64,000 nt of DNA from CASQEL01 sp036655975 (lineage in GTDB: Bacteria; Desulfobacterota; Desulfovibrionia; Desulfovibrionales; Desulfovibrionaceae): contig JAVVPD010000001.1 in assembly GCA_036655975.1 (NCBI GenBank), forward strand, positions 12,378-76,377, given 5' to 3'. A program made the position numbers and the translations under genes. Positions 8,695 to 17,693 of the stretch are shown in pieces (the first letter of the stretch is position 1; each line of letters opens with the position of its first letter). The notes beneath the pieces are model-generated. The model made no database searches. It had not been told where the DNA came from and worked only from the letters and a program-made list of their open reading frames with translations.

Positions 8695-10518
8695 ATGTGT
8701 GGAATTATTGGATATGCAGGCCACCGTCCCGCCGTTCCTCTGGTCATTAAAGGTTTGCGTCGTCTAGAATACCGTGGCTATGATTCTGCCGGCGTGGCCT
8801 TTGTGCAGGGGGGCGAACTGTGTTGTATTCGCGCCGCCGGCAAACTTGCCGCCTTGGAAGAAAAGCTGGCGGCCTCCCCCAATGTGCTCGCCACCAGCGC
8901 CATGGGCCACACCCGTTGGGCTACCCACGGTGTTCCTGCGGAACGCAATGCCCATCCCCACTGTTCCAACGACGGCAGCATGGCTTTAGTCCACAATGGC
9001 ATTATCGAAAATTATCAAGAAATTAAAGATACACTCAGTGCCAAAGGCTACACCTTCAGCTCAGAAACCGATACCGAGGTGCTGGTCAACCTCATTGCCG
9101 AAGGCCGCAAACACAAGCCCAGCCCGCTGGAAGCCTTTGCGTGGGCCTTGCGTCAAGCCCACGGGGCCTATGCGGTGTGCCTGACCTGTGCGGACGAACC
9201 CGGCGTGCTGTACGCCGCTCGCATGTCTGCGCCGCTCATTCTGGGTATTGGCGTGGGCGAAAATTTTGTGGCTTCTGATATTCCCGCCTTCTTGCCCTAC
9301 ACCCGCGATGTGGTATTTTTGGAAGAGGGCGAAATTGTCCGCATTGACGCCAATAGCTGGAAGGTGATGCGCCTGAGCGACCTGCAAAAGGTGGACAAAA
9401 CCGTGCAAACGGTGCAGTGGGATATGCAGGCCGCACAAAAAGGCGGCTTTAAACACTTTATGCTCAAGGAAATTTTTGAGCAACCTCGGGTTATTACCGA
9501 TTGTATGGCCGGTCGCCTTGACCCCAGCAGTACCCAAATTCACATGCCCGAGCTTGATGCCCTGCCCATTCCTGAGCGCCTGCACATTGTGGCCTGTGGC
9601 ACCAGCTATCATTCCGGCCTATGGAGCCGCCATATTTTGGAATCTTGGGCCCATATCCCCGTCAGCGTGGAAATAGCCTCAGAATTTCGCTATCGCGATC
9701 CCCTGCTCGGCCCCAAGGATATGGTGCTGGTTATCAGCCAAAGCGGCGAAACCGCCGACACCCTTGCCGCCCTACGCACCGCCCGTGAAAAAAATGTGCC
9801 CGTTGTTGGCCTGTGCAATGTGGTCGGCTCCAGCATCGCCCGTGAAGCTTCCGCCGTCATGTACACCCAGGCAGGCCCAGAAATCAGCGTGGCCTCCACC
9901 AAGGCCATGTGCAGCCAAATGGTGCTGCTCACCCTTATGGCGCTGGCGTGGGCGCAACGCCGGGGAAGCCTTGCCGCAGACGAAAGCACACGCATTGTCC
10001 ACGCCCTGCGCTCTCTGCCCGCCCAACTCGAATCCGCCCTGCCCGCCATGCGCGACACCGCCCAAAGCCTGTCCCGCCAATACGCCAAGGCCCGTTCGTT
10101 CTTTTATCTTGGGCGCGGTCACTGCTTCGCCTTAGCCCTTGAAGGCGCGCTGAAGCTGAAAGAAATCTCCTATATCCATGCCGAAGGCTATGCCTCTGGG
10201 GAAATGAAGCACGGCCCCATTGCCCTCATCGATCCCGACTTCCCCACCTTTGCCTTAGCTTTGAACGACGAACTTTTTCCCAAGGTTAAGTCGAATATCG
10301 TGGAAGTGCAGGCGCGCCAAGGGCAGATTATCGCCCTGACCAATGCGGGCCTTGACCTGCAAGTGGATAATCCGTGGATAATCCCCACAGTGTATGGCCC
10401 CCTTGCGGGTTTTATGGTGCTGCCCGCCCTGCAATTGTTCAGCTATGAAACGGCAGACTATTTGGGTAAGGACGTGGACCAACCCCGCAATCTGGCAAAA
10501 AGTGTCACCGTGGAATAA
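8695..10518 (+). CDS. glmS: Glutamine--fructose-6-phosphate aminotransferase (isomerizing)
   Basis: 607 residues, standard length. It makes glucosamine-6-phosphate from fructose-6-phosphate and glutamine, the first step toward UDP-GlcNAc for peptidoglycan and LPS. The start is fixed at MCGIIGYAG because the Cys after Met must become the N-terminal nucleophile; the frame is open further upstream inside gpt but that is not used. The N-terminal class II glutaminase has GHTRWATHG and HNGIIENY. Two SIS domains carry CGTSYHSGLW and SQSGETADTLAAL, and the C-terminal DQPRNLAKSVTVE is the family signature. No glmS ribozyme-like leader is visible upstream. Confidence 0.97.
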   Translation: MCGIIGYAGHRPAVPLVIKGLRRLEYRGYDSAGVAFVQGGELCCIRAAGKLAALEEKLAASPNVLATSAMGHTRWATHGVPAERNAHPHCSNDGSMALVHNGIIENYQEIKDTLSAKGYTFSSETDTEVLVNLIAEGRKHKPSPLEAFAWALRQAHGAYAVCLTCADEPGVLYAARMSAPLILGIGVGENFVASDIPAFLPYTRDVVFLEEGEIVRIDANSWKVMRLSDLQKVDKTVQTVQWDMQAAQKGGFKHFMLKEIFEQPRVITDCMAGRLDPSSTQIHMPELDALPIPERLHIVACGTSYHSGLWSRHILESWAHIPVSVEIASEFRYRDPLLGPKDMVLVISQSGETADTLAALRTAREKNVPVVGLCNVVGSSIAREASAVMYTQAGPEISVASTKAMCSQMVLLTLMALAWAQRRGSLAADESTRIVHALRSLPAQLESALPAMRDTAQSLSRQYAKARSFFYLGRGHCFALALEGALKLKEISYIHAEGYASGEMKHGPIALIDPDFPTFALALNDELFPKVKSNIVEVQARQGQIIALTNAGLDLQVDNPWIIPTVYGPLAGFMVLPALQLFSYETADYLGKDVDQPRNLAKSVTVE

Positions 10519-10545
10519 CCCCCCCCCTGAGCAAAGGAGAAAACG

Positions 10546-11076
10546 GTGCGCGTGTCTTGGATATTGATACTTCTCTTTCTTATGGCGGCGCCAGTCTATG
10601 CCAAACCTTACAATGTTAATATCTCCTGCAATCAGCTCGAGCTATTGCCTCCTGAGGTCGTGGGGCAAGTATGCTATTGGTGGCCCGGCTGGTGGAGCGC
10701 CCAGCATGGCGACCCGCACATTAACGCGATGCGGGTGATCCTCCTGACCAACGCGGTGACAGACGCGTGTACGCGCAACCAAAGCAGTAATATCCTGAGT
10801 ACGGTTCGTGCCGTCCCGTCTTTACCCTCCGTACCAGACAACGGCCTCACCTATACCTGCCCGCAATTTCTAAACAGCGGCGAACAGTGGCAATATATGC
10901 ATGTGCTCTGGCTACAGGGCTACATGGCTTGGGAAGACGGTAGCACCATGATAGAAGCCGACCTTACCCCCGTGGTGGAAAAAGCCCAGAAAATCTGCAC
11001 CGCCTCGTCACACCTTAACATGGAGGCCGTGGGCCGCCGTCTTTTTTTGAAGAAAAAATACCTCCAATCGCAATAA
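10546..11076 (+). CDS. Secreted protein with two tandem HdeA-like repeats
   Basis: 176 residues, GTG start with an AAGGAGA site. A signal peptide ends near VYAK. The mature part looks like two units of one small fold: Cys28...Cys75 and Cys105...Cys151, each pair 46-47 residues apart, close to the disulfide spacing of the acid-stress chaperone HdeA. VTDACTRNQSSNILSTV in unit 1 resembles the HdeA end around its second Cys; TCPQFL in unit 2 resembles its start around the first Cys. Aromatic-rich segments (CYWWPGWW; VLWLQGYMAW) sit at the same place in each unit. A periplasmic protective role is inferred from family likeness only. It lies just after glmS and may share its transcript. Confidence 0.6.
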   Translation: MRVSWILILLFLMAAPVYAKPYNVNISCNQLELLPPEVVGQVCYWWPGWWSAQHGDPHINAMRVILLTNAVTDACTRNQSSNILSTVRAVPSLPSVPDNGLTYTCPQFLNSGEQWQYMHVLWLQGYMAWEDGSTMIEADLTPVVEKAQKICTASSHLNMEAVGRRLFLKKKYLQSQ

Positions 11077-11098
11077 AATCCCCAAACGTCTCCCCGCT

Positions 11099-11893
11099 TT
11101 AACGTCCGAAGGGGGCTAAGGCTTGCTTCAAAAACTCTTTCACCGCGTCATAGCGGTGGGTTTCTTGGGCAAGAAAATCCACATCGCGCAGAATAACCAC
11201 CAAGCGGCCCTTATGGCGGGTTTGTTGGAAGGGGCGGAGGCGGGGGGGCAACTCTAGGGCTTTGAGCGCGGGGGAACCCATAACCACAAGAGCGCGGGCT
11301 TTGAGCGCGTGGACACCGGACCAAAAAACTTCAGGATGAGCTTGCAGGTCAATACGCGCTTGCGGGTCTCCAGTGGCTGCGCTTTCCGCGTCAGCCAAAG
11401 CAGCGGGCAAAGCAGCGGGCAAAGCGGCGGGCCAAAAAGAATGCGTCCCCGCCGGATGCCCCAAGTCGCCCAACAAACGCTGTAACAGCGCGCGACGTTC
11501 AGCATTGGGGCGCACAAAATCTTCGCCCAAGGCCCAATACGTCCACAACACCGCAGCGGGCGCGGTTTTGTGCAGACGCTGCCGCCACGGCTCGGGCCAC
11601 AGTGCGGGGGGCAATAGCGTTGGGGCAGGAGCGGTGCTGACAGCAGGCATAAAGGGGGCAGATGCCGCAGGACGCGCGGGAACCTGAACCGGGCGCGGGT
11701 GTGCCGGAACCGGCGCGGCTACGGGGCGCGGGCTAGGCCTATACGGCGAAGGCGGGGCGGCGCGCGGCGCGGGTTGCACGGCAATACACAGGGAATAGGG
11801 CGCGGGCAAGGGCTGATCTGCCAGCAAAAATTCCACGCCAGCCCGCTGCCACGGGCGCAAATACGGCAGCAGCCCTACAGCGTCAGTACCCAT
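11099..11893 (-). CDS. Uncharacterised protein with Pro/Ala-rich middle and UDG-like C-terminal half
   Basis: 264 residues from the ATG at 11893 (GGAAGG seven bases upstream); the frame is open to 11941 but that would overlap coaBC by 66 bases. Residues 1-30 hold LLPYLRPWQRAGVEFLLAD. About 80 residues rich in Pro, Ala and Arg look disordered. The C-terminal 150 residues (WTYWALGEDF, LLQRLLGDLGHPAGTHSFWP, RALVVMGSPALKAL, LVVILRDVDFL) faintly recall the uracil-DNA glycosylase superfamily, but no catalytic motif is secure. A 12-base unit is repeated three times at 11397-11432 (AALP repeats). It overlaps the coaBC stop by 19 bases, so it is translationally coupled. Function unknown. Confidence 0.7.
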   Translation of the reverse strand: MGTDAVGLLPYLRPWQRAGVEFLLADQPLPAPYSLCIAVQPAPRAAPPSPYRPSPRPVAAPVPAHPRPVQVPARPAASAPFMPAVSTAPAPTLLPPALWPEPWRQRLHKTAPAAVLWTYWALGEDFVRPNAERRALLQRLLGDLGHPAGTHSFWPAALPAALPAALADAESAATGDPQARIDLQAHPEVFWSGVHALKARALVVMGSPALKALELPPRLRPFQQTRHKGRLVVILRDVDFLAQETHRYDAVKEFLKQALAPFGR

Positions 11894-13104
11894 GTGCACA
11901 CCTTCCACGCCACATCGGGCTTGCTCAGCTTGGGCCAACATTCTTGACGGCCCTGAAAATCCAGCACCGTAACACTGTTGGTTATGGCCCCAAAGCCCGA
12001 GCCGACCTGATTCACCGGATTAGCGACAATCATATGGGCTTTTTTAGCGTCTAATTTAATGCGGGCGGCCTGTACCAAATCTTCCACAGTTTCAGCGGCA
12101 AAGCCCACCACTTTTTGATCGGGGCGGCGATCGGCAGCCAAACTTTTCAAAATATCCACCGTGGGCGCAAAGTCGATACTCAAACCACCCTTGGCCTGCG
12201 CGTCGGCTTTTTTGAACTTGGTATTCCCGTAGGGCACGGGGGCAAAGTCGGCGACAGCAGCGGTGAAAATACCCACGCTGGCGGCGGGCCACAGGGCGCG
12301 GGCGGTGGTATACATTTCCGCCGCGCTACCGACCTCGTGGCGGGTAATACCTGCGGGTAGCCACGGGCAGTGCGGCCCGCACACAGCGTCTACCCGCGCC
12401 CCGCGCAGCCACGCCGCCATGGCAAGACAAGCCCCCATGGTGCCGGTGGAAGGATTGGTCCAATGGCGCACGGCGTCCCAACATTCCTGTGTAGGCCCAA
12501 GGGTCAGCATGATATGCTGGCCCGCCATATCTTGAGGAGCTAGGGCGCGCAAAGCCGCCCAATAAATTTCGCGCGGATCAGCAAGCTTGCCTTGGCCCTC
12601 GTCACCACAGGCCGTACTCCCGCAGGCGGGCAGCACCATAGCCACGCCGCGTTGTTCCAACATTCGCACGTTGGCTTGTGTGGCGGCATGGGCCCACATG
12701 CGCGGATTCATGGCCGGCGCAAGCACCACAGCACCGTCAAAGGCCAAAGCCTGACAAGCCAGCAAGCTGTCAGCCTGCCCGTGCGCCAAACGCGCCAATG
12801 TGCTGGCTGAGGCCGGAGCAATACACATGGCCTGCGCCACCTGCCCGGGTTCTAAATGCCCAAACACGGCCTCGCTTCCAAACATTTCTGTGTACACAGG
12901 GCTGGCCCCTAAGGCTTCAAAGCTGAGGGGGGTCACAAATTTTTGTGCGGCAGGTGTCAGGGTGGCGGAAACTCGTACTCCGGTTTTTTGCCACCAACGC
13001 AGCACATCCAACAGGCGGTAGGCCGCCACAGAACCGCACACCCCCAAATGCAGCCGCCGCCCTTCCAGCGCGGAAAAGGCCCACGAGCGCTCCTGCACAC
13101 TCAT
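11875..13104 (-). CDS. coaBC: Phosphopantothenoylcysteine decarboxylase / phosphopantothenate--cysteine ligase
   Basis: 409 residues, the normal bifunctional length. It joins cysteine to 4'-phosphopantothenate and decarboxylates the product, two steps of coenzyme A synthesis. The N-terminal flavoprotein CoaC part has GVCGSVAAYRLLDVLRWW, PASAST, the PAMNPRMW substrate-binding box and ACGDEGQGKLAD. The C-terminal CoaB part starts near GQHIMLTLGPTQECWDAVR and includes FTAAVADFAPV, TVDILKSLAADRRPDQKVVGFAAET and MIVANPV. Its start codon overlaps the stop of the lipoprotein gene (TAATG) and its stop overlaps the next gene, so three genes form one operon. Confidence 0.95.
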   Translation of the reverse strand: MSVQERSWAFSALEGRRLHLGVCGSVAAYRLLDVLRWWQKTGVRVSATLTPAAQKFVTPLSFEALGASPVYTEMFGSEAVFGHLEPGQVAQAMCIAPASASTLARLAHGQADSLLACQALAFDGAVVLAPAMNPRMWAHAATQANVRMLEQRGVAMVLPACGSTACGDEGQGKLADPREIYWAALRALAPQDMAGQHIMLTLGPTQECWDAVRHWTNPSTGTMGACLAMAAWLRGARVDAVCGPHCPWLPAGITRHEVGSAAEMYTTARALWPAASVGIFTAAVADFAPVPYGNTKFKKADAQAKGGLSIDFAPTVDILKSLAADRRPDQKVVGFAAETVEDLVQAARIKLDAKKAHMIVANPVNQVGSGFGAITNSVTVLDFQGRQECWPKLSKPDVAWKVCTWVLTL

Positions 13105-13757
13105 TAGGGTAAGCTCCGTTCCTGCACCCCGCCAGACGTGTTGCCGCCGCCGGCAGGAGGCACCGGCGCAGAATTCATGCCGTCTCCCCCACTGTTACCG
13201 TGGTACACGGGAACAGAATGAGCGCTGCCCGATGTTGAAGCACCGGGGGCAAGGGCAGGGTCAAGGGGGGGCGGCGGCGGTACCGCGCCATCGGCCAAAC
13301 GGATACCTACCCATATTTCCATGGCATAGGAGGCGGTTTGATCGTAATAATAAATGACAGCATAGCGGTTTTCCCGCTCATACAATTGCATATACCGCGA
13401 CGAGCCTGAGGCTGTGGTGCGGATAGCCCACCCGTCACGCAACATATTGTTGATCATCACGCGGGTCAGTGTCAGGCTGGGTATCCGGCCCTCCAAGGTT
13501 TCTAAGCCCACCTTGGTGCCGTCCTGTCCATAATTTACAAAGGTGCGGCTGGCGTTAGTTGACATATCCTTAGGCACGGGAATATCACTGAATTGGCTAT
13601 ACACTGCGGCTTCAGGATTGGGCGAAGAGGCAAAGGGATTCATATCCGCGCACCCTGTCAGGCCCAGAGTCAGCGCCAACACAAACAAAAACGCCACACG
13701 GCGGGGCACGGCAAATGTAGCGTGCTGCGTAATAAGGGTGACAAATGGACGGCGCAT
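13104..13757 (-). CDS. Predicted outer-membrane/periplasmic lipoprotein, conserved unknown
   Basis: 217 residues. The N-terminus has a positively charged start, a hydrophobic core (VAFLFVLALTLGL) and the lipobox LTGC, so lipidation at about Cys36 is predicted. The core domain (DIPVPKDMSTNASRTFVNYG, VGLETLEGRI, MINNMLRDGWAIRTTASGSSRYMQLYERENRYAVIYYYD) looks like a compact alpha/beta domain. The last 60 residues are Pro/Ser/Gly-rich with a run of prolines and are probably unstructured. It is the first gene of the coaBC operon. Function unknown. Confidence 0.78.
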   Translation of the reverse strand: MRRPFVTLITQHATFAVPRRVAFLFVLALTLGLTGCADMNPFASSPNPEAAVYSQFSDIPVPKDMSTNASRTFVNYGQDGTKVGLETLEGRIPSLTLTRVMINNMLRDGWAIRTTASGSSRYMQLYERENRYAVIYYYDQTASYAMEIWVGIRLADGAVPPPPPLDPALAPGASTSGSAHSVPVYHGNSGGDGMNSAPVPPAGGGNTSGGVQERSLP

Positions 13758-13880
13758 AGCTATAATTCTCCTTGGAACTGTCTGTTGGACGGCAAAGTTT
13801 TTTTACGACGGTAAGGGATACTCATAGCGCACACGCCTTTTCTGTGCAAGCTTGCCAGAACTACCCACACGGGATTATTT

Positions 13881-14981
13881 ATGGATATTATACACAAAGA
13901 CTTTCTGCTTTCCAGTTACCACTACGATTTACCCGAAACAAGCATTGCCCAATTTCCTCCGGATACCCGAGGAAATTCACGCTTGTTGGTGCTGGATCGA
14001 AAAACCAATACCCTCACGCATACAGAATTTGCCCTTTTGGGTGACTACCTGCCCAAGGGAGCTTTGCTGCTGGCAAACAATTCGCGCGTGCTCCAAGCCC
14101 GCCTGCTGGGCACCCGCCCCAGCGGTGGCAAGGTGGAATTTTTGCTGCTCACCCCCCTGCCCCTTGTCCTAGAGGCCGCAAAGCCCCAATCCCGTAAAGA
14201 GGGCTGGTTTAGTGCCGAGGCTAACGGGCTGGTGCGCTCAGGCGGGCGCATCAATGATGGTGATGTGGTCAGTTTTGGCGCGGGCATCAGTGTTACGGTG
14301 CTCGAATCCGGGCCTTTCGGGCAAAGAAGGGTCAAGCTGGAATGGAAGGGTGATCTAGCCGCCGCCTTTGCCGCTACCGGGCACATTCCCCTGCCCCCCT
14401 ATATTAAACGCCCCGACGACGATGAAGACCAAAGCCGCTACCAAACTATTTTTTCCCGTCAGGACAAAAATGGCTCTGTCGCTGCGCCCACTGCGGGCCT
14501 GCACTTTACCGAAGAGCTACGGCAAAGCCTGCGCGATCAGGGCTTTTCGTGGGCAGAGATCACCCTGTATGTGGGCTACGGTACCTTCAGCCCTGTGCGG
14601 AGTGAAGACATCCGCCGCCACCGGATGCACCGTGAATATATAGAAATTTCCGAAGAAACCGTTGAGGCTATCACCAAAGCCAAACGCGAAGGCCGTGCGG
14701 TTATTGCCGTGGGCAGTACCTCCACCCGCGCGCTGGAAGGGGTGTACGAACTCTGCCGCAAGGTACAGCCCTTCACCGGCTGGACAGACATTTTTCTGTA
14801 CCCAACCCACTCCCCCAAGGTTATTGACGGGATGATCACCAATTTTCACCTGCCTGAATCGTCTTTATTAATGATGATTTCGGCCTTGGCGGGACGCCAA
14901 AATATTCTTGATGCCTATGCGGAAGCTATCAAACACGGCTACCGCTTCTTTTCCTATGGGGACGCCATGTTTATTCGCTAA
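13881..14981 (+). CDS. queA: tRNA preQ1(34) S-adenosylmethionine ribosyltransferase-isomerase
   Basis: 366 residues. QueA moves the ribosyl part of S-adenosylmethionine to preQ1 in tRNA, giving epoxyqueuosine. Seen: FLLSSYHYDLPETSIAQFP at the N-terminus, LLLANNSRVLQARLLG, GKVEFLLL, AATGHIPLPPYIKR, RYQTIFSRQDKNGSVAAPTAGLHFTEEL, ITLYVGYGTFSPVRSEDI, VGSTSTRALEGV and IITNFHLPESSLLMMISALAG (quoted in parts; this last box is VIDGMITNFHLPES in the sequence). It stands alone, divergent from the lipoprotein-coaBC operon and 44 bases ahead of the oxidoreductase operon. No preQ1 riboswitch was recognised upstream. Confidence 0.96.
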   Translation: MDIIHKDFLLSSYHYDLPETSIAQFPPDTRGNSRLLVLDRKTNTLTHTEFALLGDYLPKGALLLANNSRVLQARLLGTRPSGGKVEFLLLTPLPLVLEAAKPQSRKEGWFSAEANGLVRSGGRINDGDVVSFGAGISVTVLESGPFGQRRVKLEWKGDLAAAFAATGHIPLPPYIKRPDDDEDQSRYQTIFSRQDKNGSVAAPTAGLHFTEELRQSLRDQGFSWAEITLYVGYGTFSPVRSEDIRRHRMHREYIEISEETVEAITKAKREGRAVIAVGSTSTRALEGVYELCRKVQPFTGWTDIFLYPTHSPKVIDGMITNFHLPESSLLMMISALAGRQNILDAYAEAIKHGYRFFSYGDAMFIR

Positions 14982-15025
14982 CATTTGACAATGGCTTTTC
15001 CCAGTGCCCATAACAGGAGTTTACT

Positions 15026-15259
15026 ATGTCACGAATTGTTGTTTTACAGGACAGATGCAAGGGTTGCCTTTTGTGTACCACTGTCTGCCCCAAACATATT
15101 TTACGCCAATCACAGCATTTTAACCGCTTGGGCTATCAGGTGGTGGAAATGTCCGAAGACGCGGACAAATGCACCGGCTGCGCCTCGTGCGGCGTTATCT
15201 GCCCCGATGTGGCCTTGCGCGTGTTCAAGACCGTTAAGGACAAGGGAGCAAAGGCATGA
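15026..15259 (+). CDS. 2-oxoacid:ferredoxin oxidoreductase delta subunit (2x[4Fe-4S] ferredoxin)
   Basis: 77 residues with two cluster motifs, CKGCLLCTTVCP and CTGCASCGVICP. It is the small electron-transfer subunit that carries electrons from the TPP-containing core to external ferredoxin. It is the first gene of a delta-alpha-beta-gamma operon and has a strong AGGAG site. Its stop overlaps the start of the alpha gene (ATGA). This gene order is the one found for KorDABC/VorDABC type enzymes; substrate preference cannot be read from this subunit. Confidence 0.92.
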   Translation: MSRIVVLQDRCKGCLLCTTVCPKHILRQSQHFNRLGYQVVEMSEDADKCTGCASCGVICPDVALRVFKTVKDKGAKA

Positions 15260-16353
15260 GCCAAGAAAGAATTCTCATTAAAGGTAATGATGCCATTGCC
15301 TTCGGCGCTGTGGACGCGGGTTGCCGCTGCTATTTCGGTTACCCCATCACCCCGCAAAACGAAATCCCCGAATCCCTCTCGAGCCTGCTGCCCGCCGTGG
15401 GCGGACAATTTGTGCAGGCCGAAAGCGAAGTAGGCTCTATTAATATGGTCATGGGCGCGGGCGCTTGCGGTATTCCCGCCATGACATCTTCATCCAGTTG
15501 CGGCATTTCTTTGATGCAGGAAGGCATCTCCTACATGGCGGGCAGCCATGTGCCGGGCGTTGTGGTGAACATGGTACGCGGCGGCCCAGGCCTTGGTGAT
15601 ATCGGCCCCTCACAGGGAGACTATTTTCAAGCCGTCAAGGGCGGCGGTCACGGCGACTACCGCTGTTTTGTCATCGCCCCCGCCACGGCGCAAGAATGCT
15701 ATGACATGATGTTCTGGGCCTTTGAAAGCGCCTTCAAATACCGTAACCCTGTGCTCGTGCTCGGCGATGCCATTGTCGGGCAGATCAAAGAACCCGTGCT
15801 GCGCCAGCCCCCTGCCACGGCCCTCGGTTTTGAAGGGCTCAAGGCACAAGCCGCCGCATGGCGCGTGGAAGGCTATGGCAGCCGTGGTCAAAACACGAGC
15901 GTGGCCCCCAAACGCCTGCTCAAATCCGTGTATCTTGCTGACGGCGCACTGGCCAAGCGCAATGAATTGCTGATGGAAAAATACGCCGCCATGCATGCCG
16001 AGGCCAAGGCCCTGTGCCTAGATACAGAAGATGCCGACCTTGTTATTGTGGCCTACGGCTCTATCGGTCGCATTGCCCAGAGCGCGCAGCGCATGCTGCG
16101 GGCCCAAGGACACAAAATAGGCATAGTGCGTCCACTCACGCTCTATCCCTTCCCCAGCACGGTGTTGGAAAAACTCGCCGCCCGTGGCAAGCGTTTTTTA
16201 GTTATCGAACAAAACACCGGACAAATGGTAGAAGACGTGCGCCTTGCCGTCCGCAAATACGGCGACGCCCAATGGCACGGAATTATGCCGGGGCTCTTTA
16301 TTGGGGCTGACACCTTGCTGCAACCCATTGTCAACGCCTTGAAGGGAGCATAA
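15256..16353 (+). CDS. 2-oxoacid:ferredoxin oxidoreductase alpha subunit
   Basis: 365 residues. It begins with the pyrimidine-binding domain (LIKGNDAIAFGAVDAGCRCYFG, then YPITPQNEI). QAESEVGSINMVMGAGACG and NMVRGGPGLGDIGPSQGDY follow, and the transketolase C-terminal-like domain ends the protein (VAYGSIGRIAQSA, GIVRPLTLYPFP, VIEQNTGQMVEDVRLAV). Together with beta it forms the catalytic unit that oxidatively decarboxylates a 2-oxoacid (2-oxoglutarate or branched-chain 2-oxoacids are the likely choices) to an acyl-CoA while reducing ferredoxin. It is followed two bases later by the beta gene. Confidence 0.93.
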   Translation: MSQERILIKGNDAIAFGAVDAGCRCYFGYPITPQNEIPESLSSLLPAVGGQFVQAESEVGSINMVMGAGACGIPAMTSSSSCGISLMQEGISYMAGSHVPGVVVNMVRGGPGLGDIGPSQGDYFQAVKGGGHGDYRCFVIAPATAQECYDMMFWAFESAFKYRNPVLVLGDAIVGQIKEPVLRQPPATALGFEGLKAQAAAWRVEGYGSRGQNTSVAPKRLLKSVYLADGALAKRNELLMEKYAAMHAEAKALCLDTEDADLVIVAYGSIGRIAQSAQRMLRAQGHKIGIVRPLTLYPFPSTVLEKLAARGKRFLVIEQNTGQMVEDVRLAVRKYGDAQWHGIMPGLFIGADTLLQPIVNALKGA

Positions 16354-16355
16354 TC

Positions 16356-17153
16356 ATGACATCTTCCGCTTGCTGCACCGCAGCCCCCAACGAAACCCTG
16401 GTTTTTGACACCAATCCCGTGTTGACAGACCATGTGACCCACTATTGCCCCGGCTGCCACCACGGTATCGCCCATAGGCTCATCACCAAGGTTATCCACG
16501 AAATGGGCATCGCCCCAGAAACCATCTTGGTGCCTTCGGTAGGTTGCTCGGCCTTTATTTACGACTATATGGATCTGGACTGCATTGAAGCCCCCCACGG
16601 GCGCGCTTCGGCGGTGGCCACGGGGGTGAAACGTGCCCGCCCTGACCGCTTTGTTTTTGCCTATCAGGGGGACGGCGACCTTGGCTCCATCGGCATTGCC
16701 GAAGCCATTCACGCCGCCAACCGGGGAGAACGCATCACCGTGTTTTTTATTAATAACACCGTCTACGGTATGACCGGAGGCCAAATGGCCCCCACCACCC
16801 TACTGGGGCAAAAAACCACCACGTCCCCTGCGGGGCGATCCATGCGTAACGAAGGCGCGCCCATTCGGATGACTGAAATCATGGCCCAATTGGACGGCGT
16901 GGTCTATGCCGCCCGTTGTGCCCTCAATTCGGTAAAAAATATTCTGACAGCTGAAAAAGCCATCCGCACCGCCTTCAGCATCCAGCAACAAAATTTGGGC
17001 TACGGCTTTGTGGAATTGCTTTGCGGCTGCCCCACCAATTGGCATTTGGACGCCATCAGCGCCAACGAACGCATCGCCAAAGAAATGATCCCCGTCTTCC
17101 CCTTGGGAACCTTCAAAGACACTACAGCGCAGGAGGCCCCTTCCCATGACTAA
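16356..17153 (+). CDS. 2-oxoacid:ferredoxin oxidoreductase beta subunit (TPP-binding)
   Basis: 265 residues. HYCPGCHHGIAHRL holds the N-terminal cysteine motif of the subunit, VPSVGCSAF follows, and the TPP/Mg site is the GDGDLGSIG...NNTVYGMTGGQMAPTT region. CGCPTNWHLD lies near the C-terminus. It binds thiamine diphosphate at the alpha-beta interface. The gene ends eight bases inside the gamma gene, which has its own AGGAGG site within this reading frame. Confidence 0.93.
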   Translation: MTSSACCTAAPNETLVFDTNPVLTDHVTHYCPGCHHGIAHRLITKVIHEMGIAPETILVPSVGCSAFIYDYMDLDCIEAPHGRASAVATGVKRARPDRFVFAYQGDGDLGSIGIAEAIHAANRGERITVFFINNTVYGMTGGQMAPTTLLGQKTTTSPAGRSMRNEGAPIRMTEIMAQLDGVVYAARCALNSVKNILTAEKAIRTAFSIQQQNLGYGFVELLCGCPTNWHLDAISANERIAKEMIPVFPLGTFKDTTAQEAPSHD

Positions 17154-17685
17154 GTATCAAGACGTCATCATGGCGGGCTTCGGCGGACAAGGGGTTATGC
17201 TCATTGGTAATCTGCTGGCCCAAGCCGGCATGGAACACGGCCGTAACGTCACCTTTATTCCCGTCTACGGCGCGGAAATGCGCGGTGGCACCGCCAATTG
17301 CACCGTTGTCATGGACGAATTGCCCATTGGCTCCCCCATTGTGCACCGGCCCATGTCTACAATTATCCTGAACCAGCCCTCGCTGGAAAAATTCCAGCCC
17401 CGACTCGCCGATCAGGGTGTGCAAATCGTCAACAGTGCCCTTATCGACGTAAAAGCTGTTGACCCAAAATTGTGCAGCGTCTGCATCCCCGTCAACACTT
17501 TGGCCCACGAGCTTGGCTCAGTAAAAATGGCAAACATGGTCGCCCTTGGCGCGTGGCTCAAGGCTACGGGGGCCTTGCCGCTCGCCTGTGTGCAGGAAGC
17601 CCTAAAACGGGTAGTCTCCAGCCATTACGCCAAACTTATTCCCAAAAATGCTCAAGCCTTGGAAGTGGGCTACACCTATGTGTAG
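17146..17685 (+). CDS. 2-oxoacid:ferredoxin oxidoreductase gamma subunit
   Basis: 179 residues. The gamma signature is complete: IMAGFGGQGVMLIGNLLAQA, YGAEMRGGTANCTVVMDE and ANMVALGAWLKATG. This domain occurs in all multi-subunit 2-oxoacid:ferredoxin oxidoreductases and probably contacts coenzyme A or the acyl intermediate. It ends the operon; a GGGGAGGC/GCCTCCCC hairpin follows nine bases after the stop. Confidence 0.93.
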   Translation: MTKYQDVIMAGFGGQGVMLIGNLLAQAGMEHGRNVTFIPVYGAEMRGGTANCTVVMDELPIGSPIVHRPMSTIILNQPSLEKFQPRLADQGVQIVNSALIDVKAVDPKLCSVCIPVNTLAHELGSVKMANMVALGAWLKATGALPLACVQEALKRVVSSHYAKLIPKNAQALEVGYTYV

Positions 17686-17693
17686 TTTGCAGC

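Noticed and set aside
11397..11432. CRISPR-like short repeats
   Set aside because: Three direct 12-base units in a coding region with no spacers; a simple tandem repeat encoding AALP.
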